A stretch of DNA of 64,000 nucleotides from Devosia soli (GTDB lineage: Bacteria; Pseudomonadota; Alphaproteobacteria; Rhizobiales; Devosiaceae). The position numbers and the translations under genes are program-made. Of the stretch, positions 37,267-45,569 are shown in pieces (position 1 is the stretch's first letter; the number at the start of each line of letters is the position of its first letter). The notes under the pieces were generated by a model. The model had not been told where the DNA came from, did not search any database, and saw only the letters and a list, made by a program, of their open reading frames with translations. The DNA is taken from assembly GCF_000970455.1 (NCBI RefSeq), contig NZ_LAJG01000014.1, forward strand, positions 620,001 to 684,000, read 5' to 3'.

Positions 37267-38085
37267 ATGGCAACGACCTACGCCTCCCCCATCGCCGGCC
37301 TTCCAAACCAGATGGCCCTTCACACCGGCCGCGCCACTTTCACCGAGGCCTACGCCCTGATCCCGCATGGTGTCATGCGCGACATCGTCACGTCATACCT
37401 GCCGCATTGGCGCGAGACCCGCCTCTGGGTGATCGCTCGTCCGATGTCAGGCTTTGCGGAGACATTTTCGCAGTACATCGTGGAAGTCCTTCCCGGCGGT
37501 GGTAGCGAGCACCCGGAACAAAATCCCCAAGCCGAAGGCGTACTCTTCGTCGTCGCTGGCCAGATCGACGTCGCGATCGAAGGCGAGACGCATACGCTTA
37601 AGGAGGGCGGTTATGCCTTCCTGTCGCCCGGCTGCAATTGGACGCTCGCCAATCATGGCGCAGCACCCGCTCGCTTCCATTGGGTCCGCAAGCGCTATGA
37701 AGCAGTCGATGGCGTCGACATTCCCGCGCCCTTCGTCACCAATGAGCAGAATGAACCCATCCGCTGGATGCCGGACACCAAGGACACCTGGGGCACGACG
37801 CGCTTCGTCGAACCCTCCGACCTGCGCCACGACATGCACGTCAATATCGTCACCCTCGAGCCTGGCGCGGTGATCCCCTTCGAAGAAACTCACGTCATGG
37901 AGCACGGCCTCTACGTATTGCAGGGCAAGGCAGTTTACCGGCTCAACCGGGATTGGGTCGAGGTCGAACCCGGCGACTTCATGTGGCTCCGCGCCTTCTG
38001 TCCGCAAGCCTGCTACGCAGGGCCCGAGCGCTTTCGGTATCTCCTCTATAAGGACGTCAACCGCCACGCTAAGCTGCCGTTCTGA
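37267..38085 (+). CDS. allE: (S)-ureidoglycine aminohydrolase (bicupin)
   Basis: This 272-residue protein has two cupin domains and matches the ureidoglycine aminohydrolase family (AllE/UGHY). The enzyme binds Mn2+ and converts S-ureidoglycine to S-ureidoglycolate and ammonia. Visible segments include IVEVLPGGGSEHPE in the first cupin and PFEETHVMEHGLYVLQG with metal-binding residues in the second. It lies 3 bases before ureidoglycolate lyase, which uses its product. It continues the purine pathway after the degenerate island. Confidence 0.9.
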   Translation: MATTYASPIAGLPNQMALHTGRATFTEAYALIPHGVMRDIVTSYLPHWRETRLWVIARPMSGFAETFSQYIVEVLPGGGSEHPEQNPQAEGVLFVVAGQIDVAIEGETHTLKEGGYAFLSPGCNWTLANHGAAPARFHWVRKRYEAVDGVDIPAPFVTNEQNEPIRWMPDTKDTWGTTRFVEPSDLRHDMHVNIVTLEPGAVIPFEETHVMEHGLYVLQGKAVYRLNRDWVEVEPGDFMWLRAFCPQACYAGPERFRYLLYKDVNRHAKLPF

Positions 38086-38088
38086 ACC

Positions 38089-38595
38089 ATGACCGACATC
38101 ATCTACATCGAGCCACTCACCGCGGAAACCTTTGCCCCCTTTGGTCAGGTCATCCAGATCGAAGGCGCGCATCATTACCCGATCAATGCCGGCAAAACCG
38201 AGCGCTTCCATGATCTAGCCCGCGTCGAACTCGGCGGCGTCCATCCGCGTCCGCTGATCTCGATCTTCCGCGGCCAGCCCTACGCCCTCCCGCTCAAGCT
38301 CACCCTTGTCGAGCGCCATCCGCTCGGCAGCCAGGCTTTCTATCCGCTCGCCGAAGCCCACTGGCTCGTCGTCGTCGCCGAGGACGCCAGCGGCACGCCG
38401 TCCAATATCCGCGTCTTTCTCCCGGGTCCGGGCCAAGGCGTGAACATCGCCATGAACACTTGGCACGGCGTGCTGACGGTGCTGGATAGGGAAACGGATT
38501 TTCTGGTCGTCGATCGGGGCGGAGACGGCAATAATCTCGAGGAATTCGTGCTCGACCCGCCGCTGCTGATTACCCATCGCGAACGGGGTGCTTAA
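38089..38595 (+). CDS. allA: Ureidoglycolate lyase
   Basis: This 168-residue protein of the AllA family cleaves S-ureidoglycolate to glyoxylate and urea. Conserved features include the N-terminal ETFAPFGQVI, FRGQPYALP, VERHPLGSQAF and the C-terminal NTWHGVL motif. Glyoxylate made here can enter central metabolism through malate synthase G encoded earlier in the window. It follows allE after 3 bases, so they are cotranscribed. The length is normal for the family. Confidence 0.92.
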   Translation: MTDIIYIEPLTAETFAPFGQVIQIEGAHHYPINAGKTERFHDLARVELGGVHPRPLISIFRGQPYALPLKLTLVERHPLGSQAFYPLAEAHWLVVVAEDASGTPSNIRVFLPGPGQGVNIAMNTWHGVLTVLDRETDFLVVDRGGDGNNLEEFVLDPPLLITHRERGA

Positions 38596-38661
38596 CCGCT
38601 TCTGGCGCTTCAACTCGCATGCGTCGCGCCGTTGGGTTAGTCTTGGTCAGGCAACAGGAGA

Positions 38662-39417
38662 ATGCCCATGCTGACCCGGCTCCTCGCTCTGATCGTGATG
38701 CTGTGCGTCATTAGCCCTGCTGTCGGCGATGACCGCCTGATTTCAGGAGACGTCACCTATCGCGAACGCATGGCGCTGCCGACTGGCTCGACGCTCCATA
38801 TAGGCCTCGTCACGCTGCCCAATGGCGAGGCGGTTGTCGGTGCGGGCGCATCCATTCCTTCTGGCGGCCAGGTGCCGATCCAATTCTCTCTGGCAATCCG
38901 CAGCGATCTCGCTGCGTCCGATCGATCTTTAGGGATTGTCGCCGAGATCCGCAAAGGCACCCAGGTGCTCTTTCGTAATGCAGCCGCGGTCCCGGTCGAT
39001 CTGACACTCGACCAACCGGTCCATGTCGTCGTCACGCGCCAAGATATCGACCTTGCCGAGCCTGAGCCCATCGTCGACGAAGCACTGGTCGGCGTCATCT
39101 GGCATGTGACGAGCATTGGCGGCAGCCCGGTGTCGGGTGCGCGCCCCGTCACACTCTCAATCGCGCCCGACCTGCGCGCCGGAGGCCATGCAGGATGCAA
39201 TGACTATTTCACGCAAGCAACGATCGAGGGCGCAAAAGTCCAGTTCGGGGTGACTGCTGCGACGCGAAAGGCCTGCACGCCCGAACTCATGACACAGGAA
39301 GGTCAGTTTTTCGCCGCGCTCGGCGCCGTCAACGGCTATGAGCGCACTGACGACAGCCTCCGCCTTCTCGATGCCGCTGGAGTGCCGCTCATCGGCCTTG
39401 TGCGCACCGGAGAATGA
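38662..39417 (+). CDS. Exported YbaY-META two-domain protein
   Basis: This 251-residue protein has an N-terminal signal peptide (about residues 1-22), a YbaY-like immunoglobulin-type domain (about 25-112: ISGDVTYRERMALPTGSTLHI) and a C-terminal META/HslJ-like domain (about 140-250: WHVTSIGG, GGHAGCNDYFTQ). No lipobox Cys was seen, so it is probably a soluble periplasmic protein. HslJ-type domains are linked to stress and novobiocin resistance, but the biochemical role is unknown. Its stop overlaps the next gene's start in an ATGA. Confidence 0.78.
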   Translation: MPMLTRLLALIVMLCVISPAVGDDRLISGDVTYRERMALPTGSTLHIGLVTLPNGEAVVGAGASIPSGGQVPIQFSLAIRSDLAASDRSLGIVAEIRKGTQVLFRNAAAVPVDLTLDQPVHVVVTRQDIDLAEPEPIVDEALVGVIWHVTSIGGSPVSGARPVTLSIAPDLRAGGHAGCNDYFTQATIEGAKVQFGVTAATRKACTPELMTQEGQFFAALGAVNGYERTDDSLRLLDAAGVPLIGLVRTGE

Positions 39418-40043
39418 CATTGGAAACCGCGGACTTCGTCTCGCGCCTCCTCGACGTCATCGAGCACGACATCGTGCCAATGACGGCACATGGCGTCGCG
39501 GAGGGCAACAAACTCTTCGGAGCGGCGATCCTCAGAAAATCGGACCTTTCCGTCATTGTCGCCGAAACCAACAACGAGACCGAAAATCCGCTCTGGCACG
39601 GGGAAATGCACGCCATAAAGCGCTTCTTCGAATTGTCCGCGGATAAGCGCCCGCCAATCAAGGACTGTATCTTCCTGACGTCCCACGAGCCCTGTTCGCT
39701 CTGCCTCTCGGGCATCACGTGGTCAGGCTTTGATAATTTCTATTATCTCTTCAGCTACGAGGACAGCCGCGACAGCTTCGGCATACCCTATGACATCCAA
39801 ATCTTGCAGGAAATCTATGCCGTCCCCGACCCGGATAGGGGCGCCGTTGCACCCGGCAGGCCGCTCTACAATCGGAGCAATGCCTTTTTCACGAGCCATG
39901 GCCTTACAGAACTGGTGGCGGGTCTTGATCGAAGCCACAAGGAGACCCTCCTTGCCCGGCTAGCCGATCTGCGCGCTGCCTACGCCGATCTCTCGGCAGT
40001 CTATCAACGTAACAAGGGCAGGAAGGGCATCCCGCTCGCCTGA
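39414..40043 (+). CDS. CMP/dCMP-type zinc deaminase-fold protein
   Basis: This 209-residue protein carries the zinc deaminase signature: His-Gly-Glu in LWHGEMHAIK and Pro-Cys-x-x-Cys in HEPCSLCLSG. It thus probably deaminates a nucleobase or nucleoside. It is longer than cytidine deaminase or TadA, with an extra C-terminal region of about 70 residues, so the substrate is unclear. Proximity to purine catabolism genes makes a purine-related substrate tempting but unproven. Translation is coupled to the upstream YbaY-META gene by a 4-base overlap. Confidence 0.75.
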   Translation: MTLETADFVSRLLDVIEHDIVPMTAHGVAEGNKLFGAAILRKSDLSVIVAETNNETENPLWHGEMHAIKRFFELSADKRPPIKDCIFLTSHEPCSLCLSGITWSGFDNFYYLFSYEDSRDSFGIPYDIQILQEIYAVPDPDRGAVAPGRPLYNRSNAFFTSHGLTELVAGLDRSHKETLLARLADLRAAYADLSAVYQRNKGRKGIPLA

Positions 40044-40172
40044 ACCTTGCGCAGCGAACGCAGCGGACGACGGGTGGTTGGGCTTTGCGAATTAGCCTGT
40101 TGCACCTTCGGCATAGGCTGAACCCAGCGCCAAAGGTCAAGATTGGGGCGTTCGCCGACTGGCGCTCCTGCC

Positions 40173-40319
40173 TTATTCATTGGAAATCACCGTAGCAGCA
40201 ACGGTGTCCGCAGGCATTTCTGCGAAGGATGCCGCAAGCGTGATAAAGCTGAGTGCCGCAACGAACAGGGCCGAGAGCATGAGCTGGGACTGGGCGGGTT
40301 TGGACAGGATAGGACGCAT
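40173..40319 (-). CDS. Small single-pass membrane or exported peptide (48 aa)
   Basis: This 48-residue reading frame begins MRPILSKPAQSQ, has one hydrophobic helix at about residues 13-32 (MLSALFVAALSFITLAAS) and ends with a short acidic tail. Upstream of the ATG at 40319 is AAGAAGAAA, a fair ribosome site. A weak EcfG-like promoter lies 60 bases upstream. It resembles a signal-anchored small membrane peptide. I do not recognise the family, and the gene was inferred from composition and signals only. Confidence 0.6.
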   Translation of the reverse strand: MRPILSKPAQSQLMLSALFVAALSFITLAASFAEMPADTVAATVISNE

Positions 40320-40378
40320 TTTCTTCTTAGTTTCCCTCAGGTTGGAATTCCCGAGGCCGCGATCGGGATTGCTCTAGC

Positions 40379-40404
40379 AACGTTGGAGACAGCAATATCG
40401 CTCC
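40379..40404 (-). promoter_or_regulatory. Weak EcfG-like promoter for the 48-aa peptide
   Basis: On the minus strand GGAGC (40404-40400), 17 bases and CGTT (40382-40379) differ from the GGAAC-N16/17-CGTT consensus at one position. Confidence 0.35.
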
Positions 40405-40479
40405 ATCACTGAATGGCTCACGAATGCGTGATTTCACCTGCGTTCATATTCTGGCCGCGTCCGTGGCTGCCATGTGGCG

Positions 40480-40504
40480 CGAACCTTTTGCGCGTGGTGG
40501 CGTT
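40480..40504 (+). promoter_or_regulatory. EcfG-like promoter upstream of otsB
   Basis: CGAAC (40480-40484), a 16-base spacer and CGTT (40501-40504) match the EcfG consensus with one mismatch in the -35 element. It ends about 40 bases before the otsB ATG. Trehalose synthesis is a common general-stress target in alphaproteobacteria. Confidence 0.5.
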
Positions 40505-40543
40505 GACCCGATGACCTGATATCAACGCAACATAGGACCCGTC

Positions 40544-41326
40544 ATGTCCCAGAGCCTCTTTTCGGGCAGCAACGAGCTTCCGCGGCTAGCCCTGTTTACT
40601 GACTTTGACGGCACGCTAGTCGATATCGCCGAGACACCGGACGCTGTCGAAATCCCCAGCGATCTGACCGAGCAAATCGACCGCGCAACGCGCGAGTTCG
40701 AACATGCCTTCGCGGTGATCACCGGTCGCGAGATCGCTGATGTCGATCGTTTCCTCTCGCCGCTCCAGCTTCCCATCGCTGGTGCCCACGGCGCCCAGCG
40801 CCGGCGTGCCGATGGCTCGATGGAACAACTCGACCGAGAACTCATCGCCGGCGCCGAAGAGATTGCCCGCGCCATCGAGCCCCTGACCATGGCGCATCCG
40901 GAACTGCTGATCGAGCCCAAACCCGGCGCCGTCGCACTCCACTATCGTCAGGCCCCCGACCTTGCGAGCATCTGTCAGCAGGCCCTCGAAGAAATTTTGG
41001 CCGATCATCCCGAATATTCGCTGATCGAAGGCAAGATGGTCTATGAGGCCCGCCCGATCGGCTTTGATAAGGGCGCTGCCTTGCGCGCCTTCATGCAGGA
41101 AGAGCCGTTCCTTGGTCGCACGCCGATCTTCATTGGCGATGATCGGACCGACGAGGACGCCTTCCGTGCCGCCCAGGAACTCGGCGGCGTCGGCATCAAG
41201 CTCGGGCCTGGCGACACGGCTGCCCGCATGCGTATCGCTGACGTCGCCTCCGTCCATGCCCTGATCAGGGGACTTGGCGACATGTCACACCGCGACGAGC
41301 CGCTGCTCGCCGACACCGCACACTGA
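40544..41326 (+). CDS. otsB: Trehalose-6-phosphate phosphatase
   Basis: This 260-residue HAD-superfamily phosphatase removes phosphate from trehalose 6-phosphate. The nucleophile motif LFTDFDGTLVD is near residue 20, with the first two Asp as catalytic pair. Later motifs include GAHGAQRR and FIGDDRTDEDAF, which holds the Mg2+-binding acidic residues. It is followed by otsA after 85 bases on the same strand, the usual pair for stress-induced trehalose synthesis. Confidence 0.93.
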   Translation: MSQSLFSGSNELPRLALFTDFDGTLVDIAETPDAVEIPSDLTEQIDRATREFEHAFAVITGREIADVDRFLSPLQLPIAGAHGAQRRRADGSMEQLDRELIAGAEEIARAIEPLTMAHPELLIEPKPGAVALHYRQAPDLASICQQALEEILADHPEYSLIEGKMVYEARPIGFDKGAALRAFMQEEPFLGRTPIFIGDDRTDEDAFRAAQELGGVGIKLGPGDTAARMRIADVASVHALIRGLGDMSHRDEPLLADTAH

Positions 41327-41411
41327 TCCGTTCGGCTGGCGGAGATTGAGTAAGACACGGTCCGGGCGTCTCGCGCCCGGCCCAAATTCATTTCTAGTAA
41401 GGGGGCCGACC

Positions 41412-42827
41412 ATGAGCCGTATAGTCATCGTTTCAAACCGCACACCGGGCAAGGGACCTGCAGCCGGCGGCTTGGCCGTAGCGCTTCGGAAAGTGTTGGC
41501 CAACCATGAGGGCTTTTGGTTCGGCTGGTCAGGAAAACTCTCCGAGACGCCGGAAAGCAAGGCGCGTTTTGAAGATATCGACGGGCTCAAAGTAGCCCAG
41601 ATCGATCTCACCCATGAAGATCACCACGCCTATTATGCTGGGTTTTCAAATTCCATCCTCTGGCCCAGTTTTCACCTGCGTCTCGATCTCGCGACCATCG
41701 AAAGCTACTGGTACGAAGGCTATCGGCGGGTAAACCAGCAGTGCGCCAAAGCACTCAAGCCACTCCTCAAGCCCGATGACGTCGTTTGGGTCCACGACTA
41801 CCATCTCATCCCGCTCGCCAGCGAATTACGCAAACTCGGCGCCAAGAACCGCATCGGGTTTTACCTCCATATCCCTTTCCCCACCGCCGATGCACTTTAT
41901 GCCATTCCTCACCACGCAGAGCTGATGCGCGACCTGTCGCGCTACGACCTCATCGGCATGCAGGCCAATCGCGATGTCGCTGCCTTCACCGATTTTGCCG
42001 AGCATCAGGCGCCTTCGACCTTTGGGGGCAGAAGCGCCGAGGCGATCGATTTTTCCAAAACCGAAATCGCCGCCTTCCCCATCGGCTCCGATCCGGAAGC
42101 CTTCGCTCGCCTCGCAACGAGCCCTGCGGGCAAGAAGATGATTCACCGCATGCATCGCGCCCTAGGCGAACAGAGCCTCATCCTGGGCGTTGACCGGCTT
42201 GATTACTCCAAAGGCCTGCCGCAACGTGTCGAAGCTTATGAAAAGCTCCTCGCCAACAACCAGCGCTTCCGCCGCAACGTCCATATGGTGCAGGTCGCGC
42301 CGCCCTCGCGCGATACGATCAAGGAATATCAGGAAACCAGTGACACGCTCGACGCGATGGCCGGTCGGGTCATGGGTCGTTTTGCCGAACCCGATTGGGC
42401 GCCCCTCACCTATGTCAAGCGCGCCTATGGTCAGCCCAGCCTGGCCGGTCTTTATCGCCTCGCCCGCGTCGGCCTCGTCACGCCGCTGCGCGACGGCATG
42501 AATCTCGTCGCCCACGAATATGTCGGCGCGCAGGACCCGGAAAATCCCGGCGTACTGATCCTCTCACGCTTCGCCGGCGCAGCCGAAATCTTTCCCGAAG
42601 CGCTTCTGGTCAATCCCTTCGACACGGACGAGACCGCGGAAGCGCTTCGCATGGCGCTCGATATGCCGATCGAAGAACGCAAGGATCGTTGGCGCGCGCT
42701 CTGGTCCGCAGCCATCAAGCACAATGTCGACGACTGGGCCTTATCCTTCCTCAAGCGCCTGTCCCCTGGCATCGAGGATCAGGCGCAGATCGACAAGGAC
42801 ACGATCTACATGGCCTCGGTGGCCTGA
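41412..42827 (+). CDS. otsA: Trehalose-6-phosphate synthase
   Basis: This 471-residue GT20 glycosyltransferase joins UDP-glucose and glucose 6-phosphate to trehalose 6-phosphate. It has the N-terminal VIVSNRTP motif, VWVHDYHLIPLA, the GVDRLDYSKGLPQR motif and, near the end, TPLRDGMNLVAHEY. ATG 41412 was preferred over an in-frame start at 41274, because the family begins at the VIVSNR strand and the extension lies in the otsB tail and gap. A strong terminator hairpin follows. Confidence 0.93.
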   Translation: MSRIVIVSNRTPGKGPAAGGLAVALRKVLANHEGFWFGWSGKLSETPESKARFEDIDGLKVAQIDLTHEDHHAYYAGFSNSILWPSFHLRLDLATIESYWYEGYRRVNQQCAKALKPLLKPDDVVWVHDYHLIPLASELRKLGAKNRIGFYLHIPFPTADALYAIPHHAELMRDLSRYDLIGMQANRDVAAFTDFAEHQAPSTFGGRSAEAIDFSKTEIAAFPIGSDPEAFARLATSPAGKKMIHRMHRALGEQSLILGVDRLDYSKGLPQRVEAYEKLLANNQRFRRNVHMVQVAPPSRDTIKEYQETSDTLDAMAGRVMGRFAEPDWAPLTYVKRAYGQPSLAGLYRLARVGLVTPLRDGMNLVAHEYVGAQDPENPGVLILSRFAGAAEIFPEALLVNPFDTDETAEALRMALDMPIEERKDRWRALWSAAIKHNVDDWALSFLKRLSPGIEDQAQIDKDTIYMASVA

Positions 42828-42878
42828 TCGCCAACCCTGTCGCCATGTCTGCAAGAGACAGCATAGGAAAAACAAAAA

Positions 42879-42898
42879 GGGCGGCCGCTGGGCCGCCC
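42879..42898 (-). terminator. Strong terminator between otsA and the helicase gene
   Basis: GGGCGGCC (42879-42886) pairs with GGCCGCCC (42891-42898) around GCTG. On the minus strand it is followed by TTTTTGTTTTT, a classic intrinsic terminator for the helicase gene. It may also stop otsA transcripts from the other side. Confidence 0.85.
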
Positions 42899-42905
42899 CT
42901 TGTCA

Positions 42906-44414
42906 TTAGCCTTCGCCGCGGCGGGTGCGCGCCGCCGATTTCTTCGCCGCGGTCGTCCAGCGCGGCTTGGCCTTGAGCCCATCTGCCCTCGGCGGCTTCA
43001 CCGAACGGACCGGCGCCAGCGGGTTGCGCGGGTCACGGGCCGGACCAGCACTGGCGTCGCGCGCAGCGCCAGCCTCGCGGGGACCGCCACCCTTGCCACG
43101 CTCGCCCCCTGGACGCGGCGTGTTGAACTTGCGCTGGCTGTTCGATTTCGGGTTGCGCGCAGTGCGCTGGCCACCCGGCGCGCCCGCCAGGTGGCGCGGC
43201 TGACGCGGTGCCGAAGCCGTCGCTTCTTCGACCATATTGAGGTCACCCGAAAGCGGCAGTGTCCGACGGATCAGCTTTTCGACATCGCGAAGCTTGGAGC
43301 GCTCGGTTCCATCGCAGAGCGTGATGGCAATGCCGGTCGCGCCATTGCGGCCCGTGCGGCCGATGCGGTGCACATAGTTTTCCGGATCATCCGGCAGGTC
43401 ATAGTTGACCACATGGGTGATGCCGGGCACGTCAATGCCGCGCGCGGCGATGTCAGTCGCAACGAGAATGCGAACATTGCCGCTGGAAAAGCCCTTGAGC
43501 GCCGCCTGGCGGGCATTCTGGCTCTTATTGCCGTGGATAGCAGCAGCCTCGTGCCCGTCGATGGCGAGGTTCTTGGCCACGCGATCGGCTCCATGCTTGG
43601 TGCGGGCAAAAACGATGACCCGCTCCATGCCTTCCTTCTCATCCTCGAGAAGGCCATTGAGCACGCCACGCTTGGCCTTCGAGCCCGAGAGAATGACGCG
43701 CTGATCGATCTTGACGACGGTCGAGCCCTGGGGCGCCGCTTCGACGCGCACGGGTTCCTTGAGAAGTCCCTTGGCAAGATCTTCGATTTCCGGAGCCATC
43801 GTGGCCGAAAAAAGCATGGTCTGGCGACGGAGACCTATAGCCTTGGCGATCGCTTTCACCGGCGCAATAAAGCCCATGTCGAGCATACGGTCTGCTTCGT
43901 CGAGCACTAGCCAGCGCGTCTCGTTGAGACGGATCTTGTTGTCGTCGAGCAGGTCCTTGAGGCGTCCCGGCGTTGCCACGACAACGTCGACGCCTTTGGC
44001 GATCTTCTGCACCTGATGGTAGCGCGACACGCCGCCGAGAACGAGCACGGTGTCGAGCTTCATTTTCGAGCCGGCAAACTTGCGGATGTTCTCGTCAATC
44101 TGCACGGCGAGTTCGCGCGTCGGCGCCAGGATCAGCGCACGCGTCGTCATCGGCCGCGGACGGCCGGTCAGTTCGGAAATACCGGCAAGGATCGGCAGGC
44201 CAAACGCCGCCGTCTTGCCCGAGCCGGTCTGGGCTATGCCCAGCATATCCCGGCCTTCGAGCAATTTCGGAATGGACTGGGTCTGGATAGTCGTTGGTGT
44301 CTCAAAGCCGGCAACCTTGAGGCTGTCGAGCAGAGTCTGTGGTAGGCCGAGACTGGAAAAATCGGTCAAATCTGGATCTTTCGTGATGCGCAAAGCTGCG
44401 CGGGCATCACGCAC
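42906..44414 (-). CDS. DEAD-box RNA helicase (RhlE-like)
   Basis: This helicase of up to 502 residues has all core motifs: FSSLGL (Q-motif region), AQTGSGKT, PTRELA, VLDEADRMLDMGF, SATM and HRIGRTGR. Residues after about 400 form a basic, Arg/Gly/Pro-rich disordered tail likely to bind RNA. Such proteins remodel RNA during ribosome assembly and cold adaptation. The ATG at 44414 may be too early: TTG 44369 would give MTDFSSLGL, a common start in this family. The gene is monocistronic with a strong terminator. Confidence 0.9.
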   Translation of the reverse strand: MRDARAALRITKDPDLTDFSSLGLPQTLLDSLKVAGFETPTTIQTQSIPKLLEGRDMLGIAQTGSGKTAAFGLPILAGISELTGRPRPMTTRALILAPTRELAVQIDENIRKFAGSKMKLDTVLVLGGVSRYHQVQKIAKGVDVVVATPGRLKDLLDDNKIRLNETRWLVLDEADRMLDMGFIAPVKAIAKAIGLRRQTMLFSATMAPEIEDLAKGLLKEPVRVEAAPQGSTVVKIDQRVILSGSKAKRGVLNGLLEDEKEGMERVIVFARTKHGADRVAKNLAIDGHEAAAIHGNKSQNARQAALKGFSSGNVRILVATDIAARGIDVPGITHVVNYDLPDDPENYVHRIGRTGRNGATGIAITLCDGTERSKLRDVEKLIRRTLPLSGDLNMVEEATASAPRQPRHLAGAPGGQRTARNPKSNSQRKFNTPRPGGERGKGGGPREAGAARDASAGPARDPRNPLAPVRSVKPPRADGLKAKPRWTTAAKKSAARTRRGEG

Positions 44415-44777
44415 AGCGCGACGCCATCAAAGTAAATGCAATCGGGCGATAGGGATTATCGCGCGGGTGCTGGCTCAAACCCGGAGCAATGTTGCTATCC
44501 GGGGTGACTTCGCCGCTCACCGCTTGAGTAAGAAGAGAAGCCCGTTAGCGGCATTCAATGCCGCAACGCTGCGCTCCATATGGGGGAAATAGTCTCAAAA
44601 GGCAAGTGTGGTAGGCGCAAGGGTGCATTGTGGGCAAGCTCGACCCAGCATGGTTCTCTCATCACGAAGAACGAGCCGGCTACCGGTTTTGGCGAGACCG
44701 AGCCATACGCTCGATAAAACACCTCGCCCTTTCTGGGGGAGGATGGGAGGGCTGATGTGAGCCACGAATTCGCGGCT
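44415..44777. other. Intergenic region without a recognisable gene
   Basis: This 363-base stretch holds only short frames without ribosome sites. Near 44722-44752 it contains a fragment (CCTTTCTGGGGGAGGATGGG) resembling half of the GC-rich palindromic elements found elsewhere in the window. Nothing else was recognised. Confidence 0.5.
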
Positions 44778-45569
44778 TTAAATCCCCCCATACCAATCAT
44801 ACCCATTGTCCGGCCAATACCCGCCCTTCCCCATGCCGAACGGCGTAAGGTCATCCACCAGTTCGATCGTGTGAAGGTACTTCGGCTGCTTATACCCGAG
44901 CGCCCGCTCGATCCTAAGCCGCACCGGCGCACCATTGCTGACTGGCAACACCTGGTCATTGAGACCATAGGCAAGGATCGTCTGAGGGTGATACGCGTCC
45001 ACCAGATCCGAGCTTTCATAATAGAAAATCTCGCCCGAAAGCGTCTTCTGGATGTTGTCGAAGCAATGGTAGACGCAGTAGCGCGCCTCGGGCTTCACCC
45101 CGGCCATATCGAGCACCGGGCCAAGCGCTGTCCCCGTCCATTTGGCGATGCAGCTCCATCCTTCGACGCAATCGTGCCGCGTGATCTGGCTGCGCGCCGG
45201 CATGTTGCGCAATTGGTCGAGCGTGAACGATACCTCGCGCTCGACCATGCCCTTGATGGTCAGTTTGTAGTTCGCAAAGTTCCCCTGCCGCAGGAACATG
45301 TATTCGGGCGTCGTCGGCTCGGTCGAACCGTTCGGTTTCATGCCTTGGCGGATTTCGCTCGCCGAATATTCCCGCGCCAGCGTCTGCTCGCCGATCAGCG
45401 CCCGCTGCGCCTTATAGGTCAGAACATTGGCCTGCTCGAGCGCCTGCCGCGCCGGATTGCCCCGCTGTCCGAGAAAGTCGAACTGGTCACAGCCCGATAG
45501 CGCCAGGCTCGAACCAAGTGCAGCCGATCCCACCAGCAGGCGGCGGCGATTGAGAATGAGATTGCTCAT
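44778..45569 (-). CDS. Tat-exported molybdopterin oxidoreductase (sulfite oxidase fold)
   Basis: This 263-residue protein begins with a twin-arginine signal (NRRRLLVG) and a lipobox-like LSGC near residue 26, so it may be a Tat-exported lipoprotein. The mature domain has the sulfite-oxidase fold; the probable molybdenum ligand Cys is in TRHDCVEGWSC. Motifs such as GAPVRLRIERALGYKQPKY match YedY/MsrP-like enzymes, which in other bacteria reduce methionine sulfoxide in the periplasm. Its start overlaps the cytochrome b gene stop by 4 bases. Upstream of the pair is a promoter like that of the divergent ECF sigma gene. Confidence 0.82.
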   Translation of the reverse strand: MSNLILNRRRLLVGSAALGSSLALSGCDQFDFLGQRGNPARQALEQANVLTYKAQRALIGEQTLAREYSASEIRQGMKPNGSTEPTTPEYMFLRQGNFANYKLTIKGMVEREVSFTLDQLRNMPARSQITRHDCVEGWSCIAKWTGTALGPVLDMAGVKPEARYCVYHCFDNIQKTLSGEIFYYESSDLVDAYHPQTILAYGLNDQVLPVSNGAPVRLRIERALGYKQPKYLHTIELVDDLTPFGMGKGGYWPDNGYDWYGGI

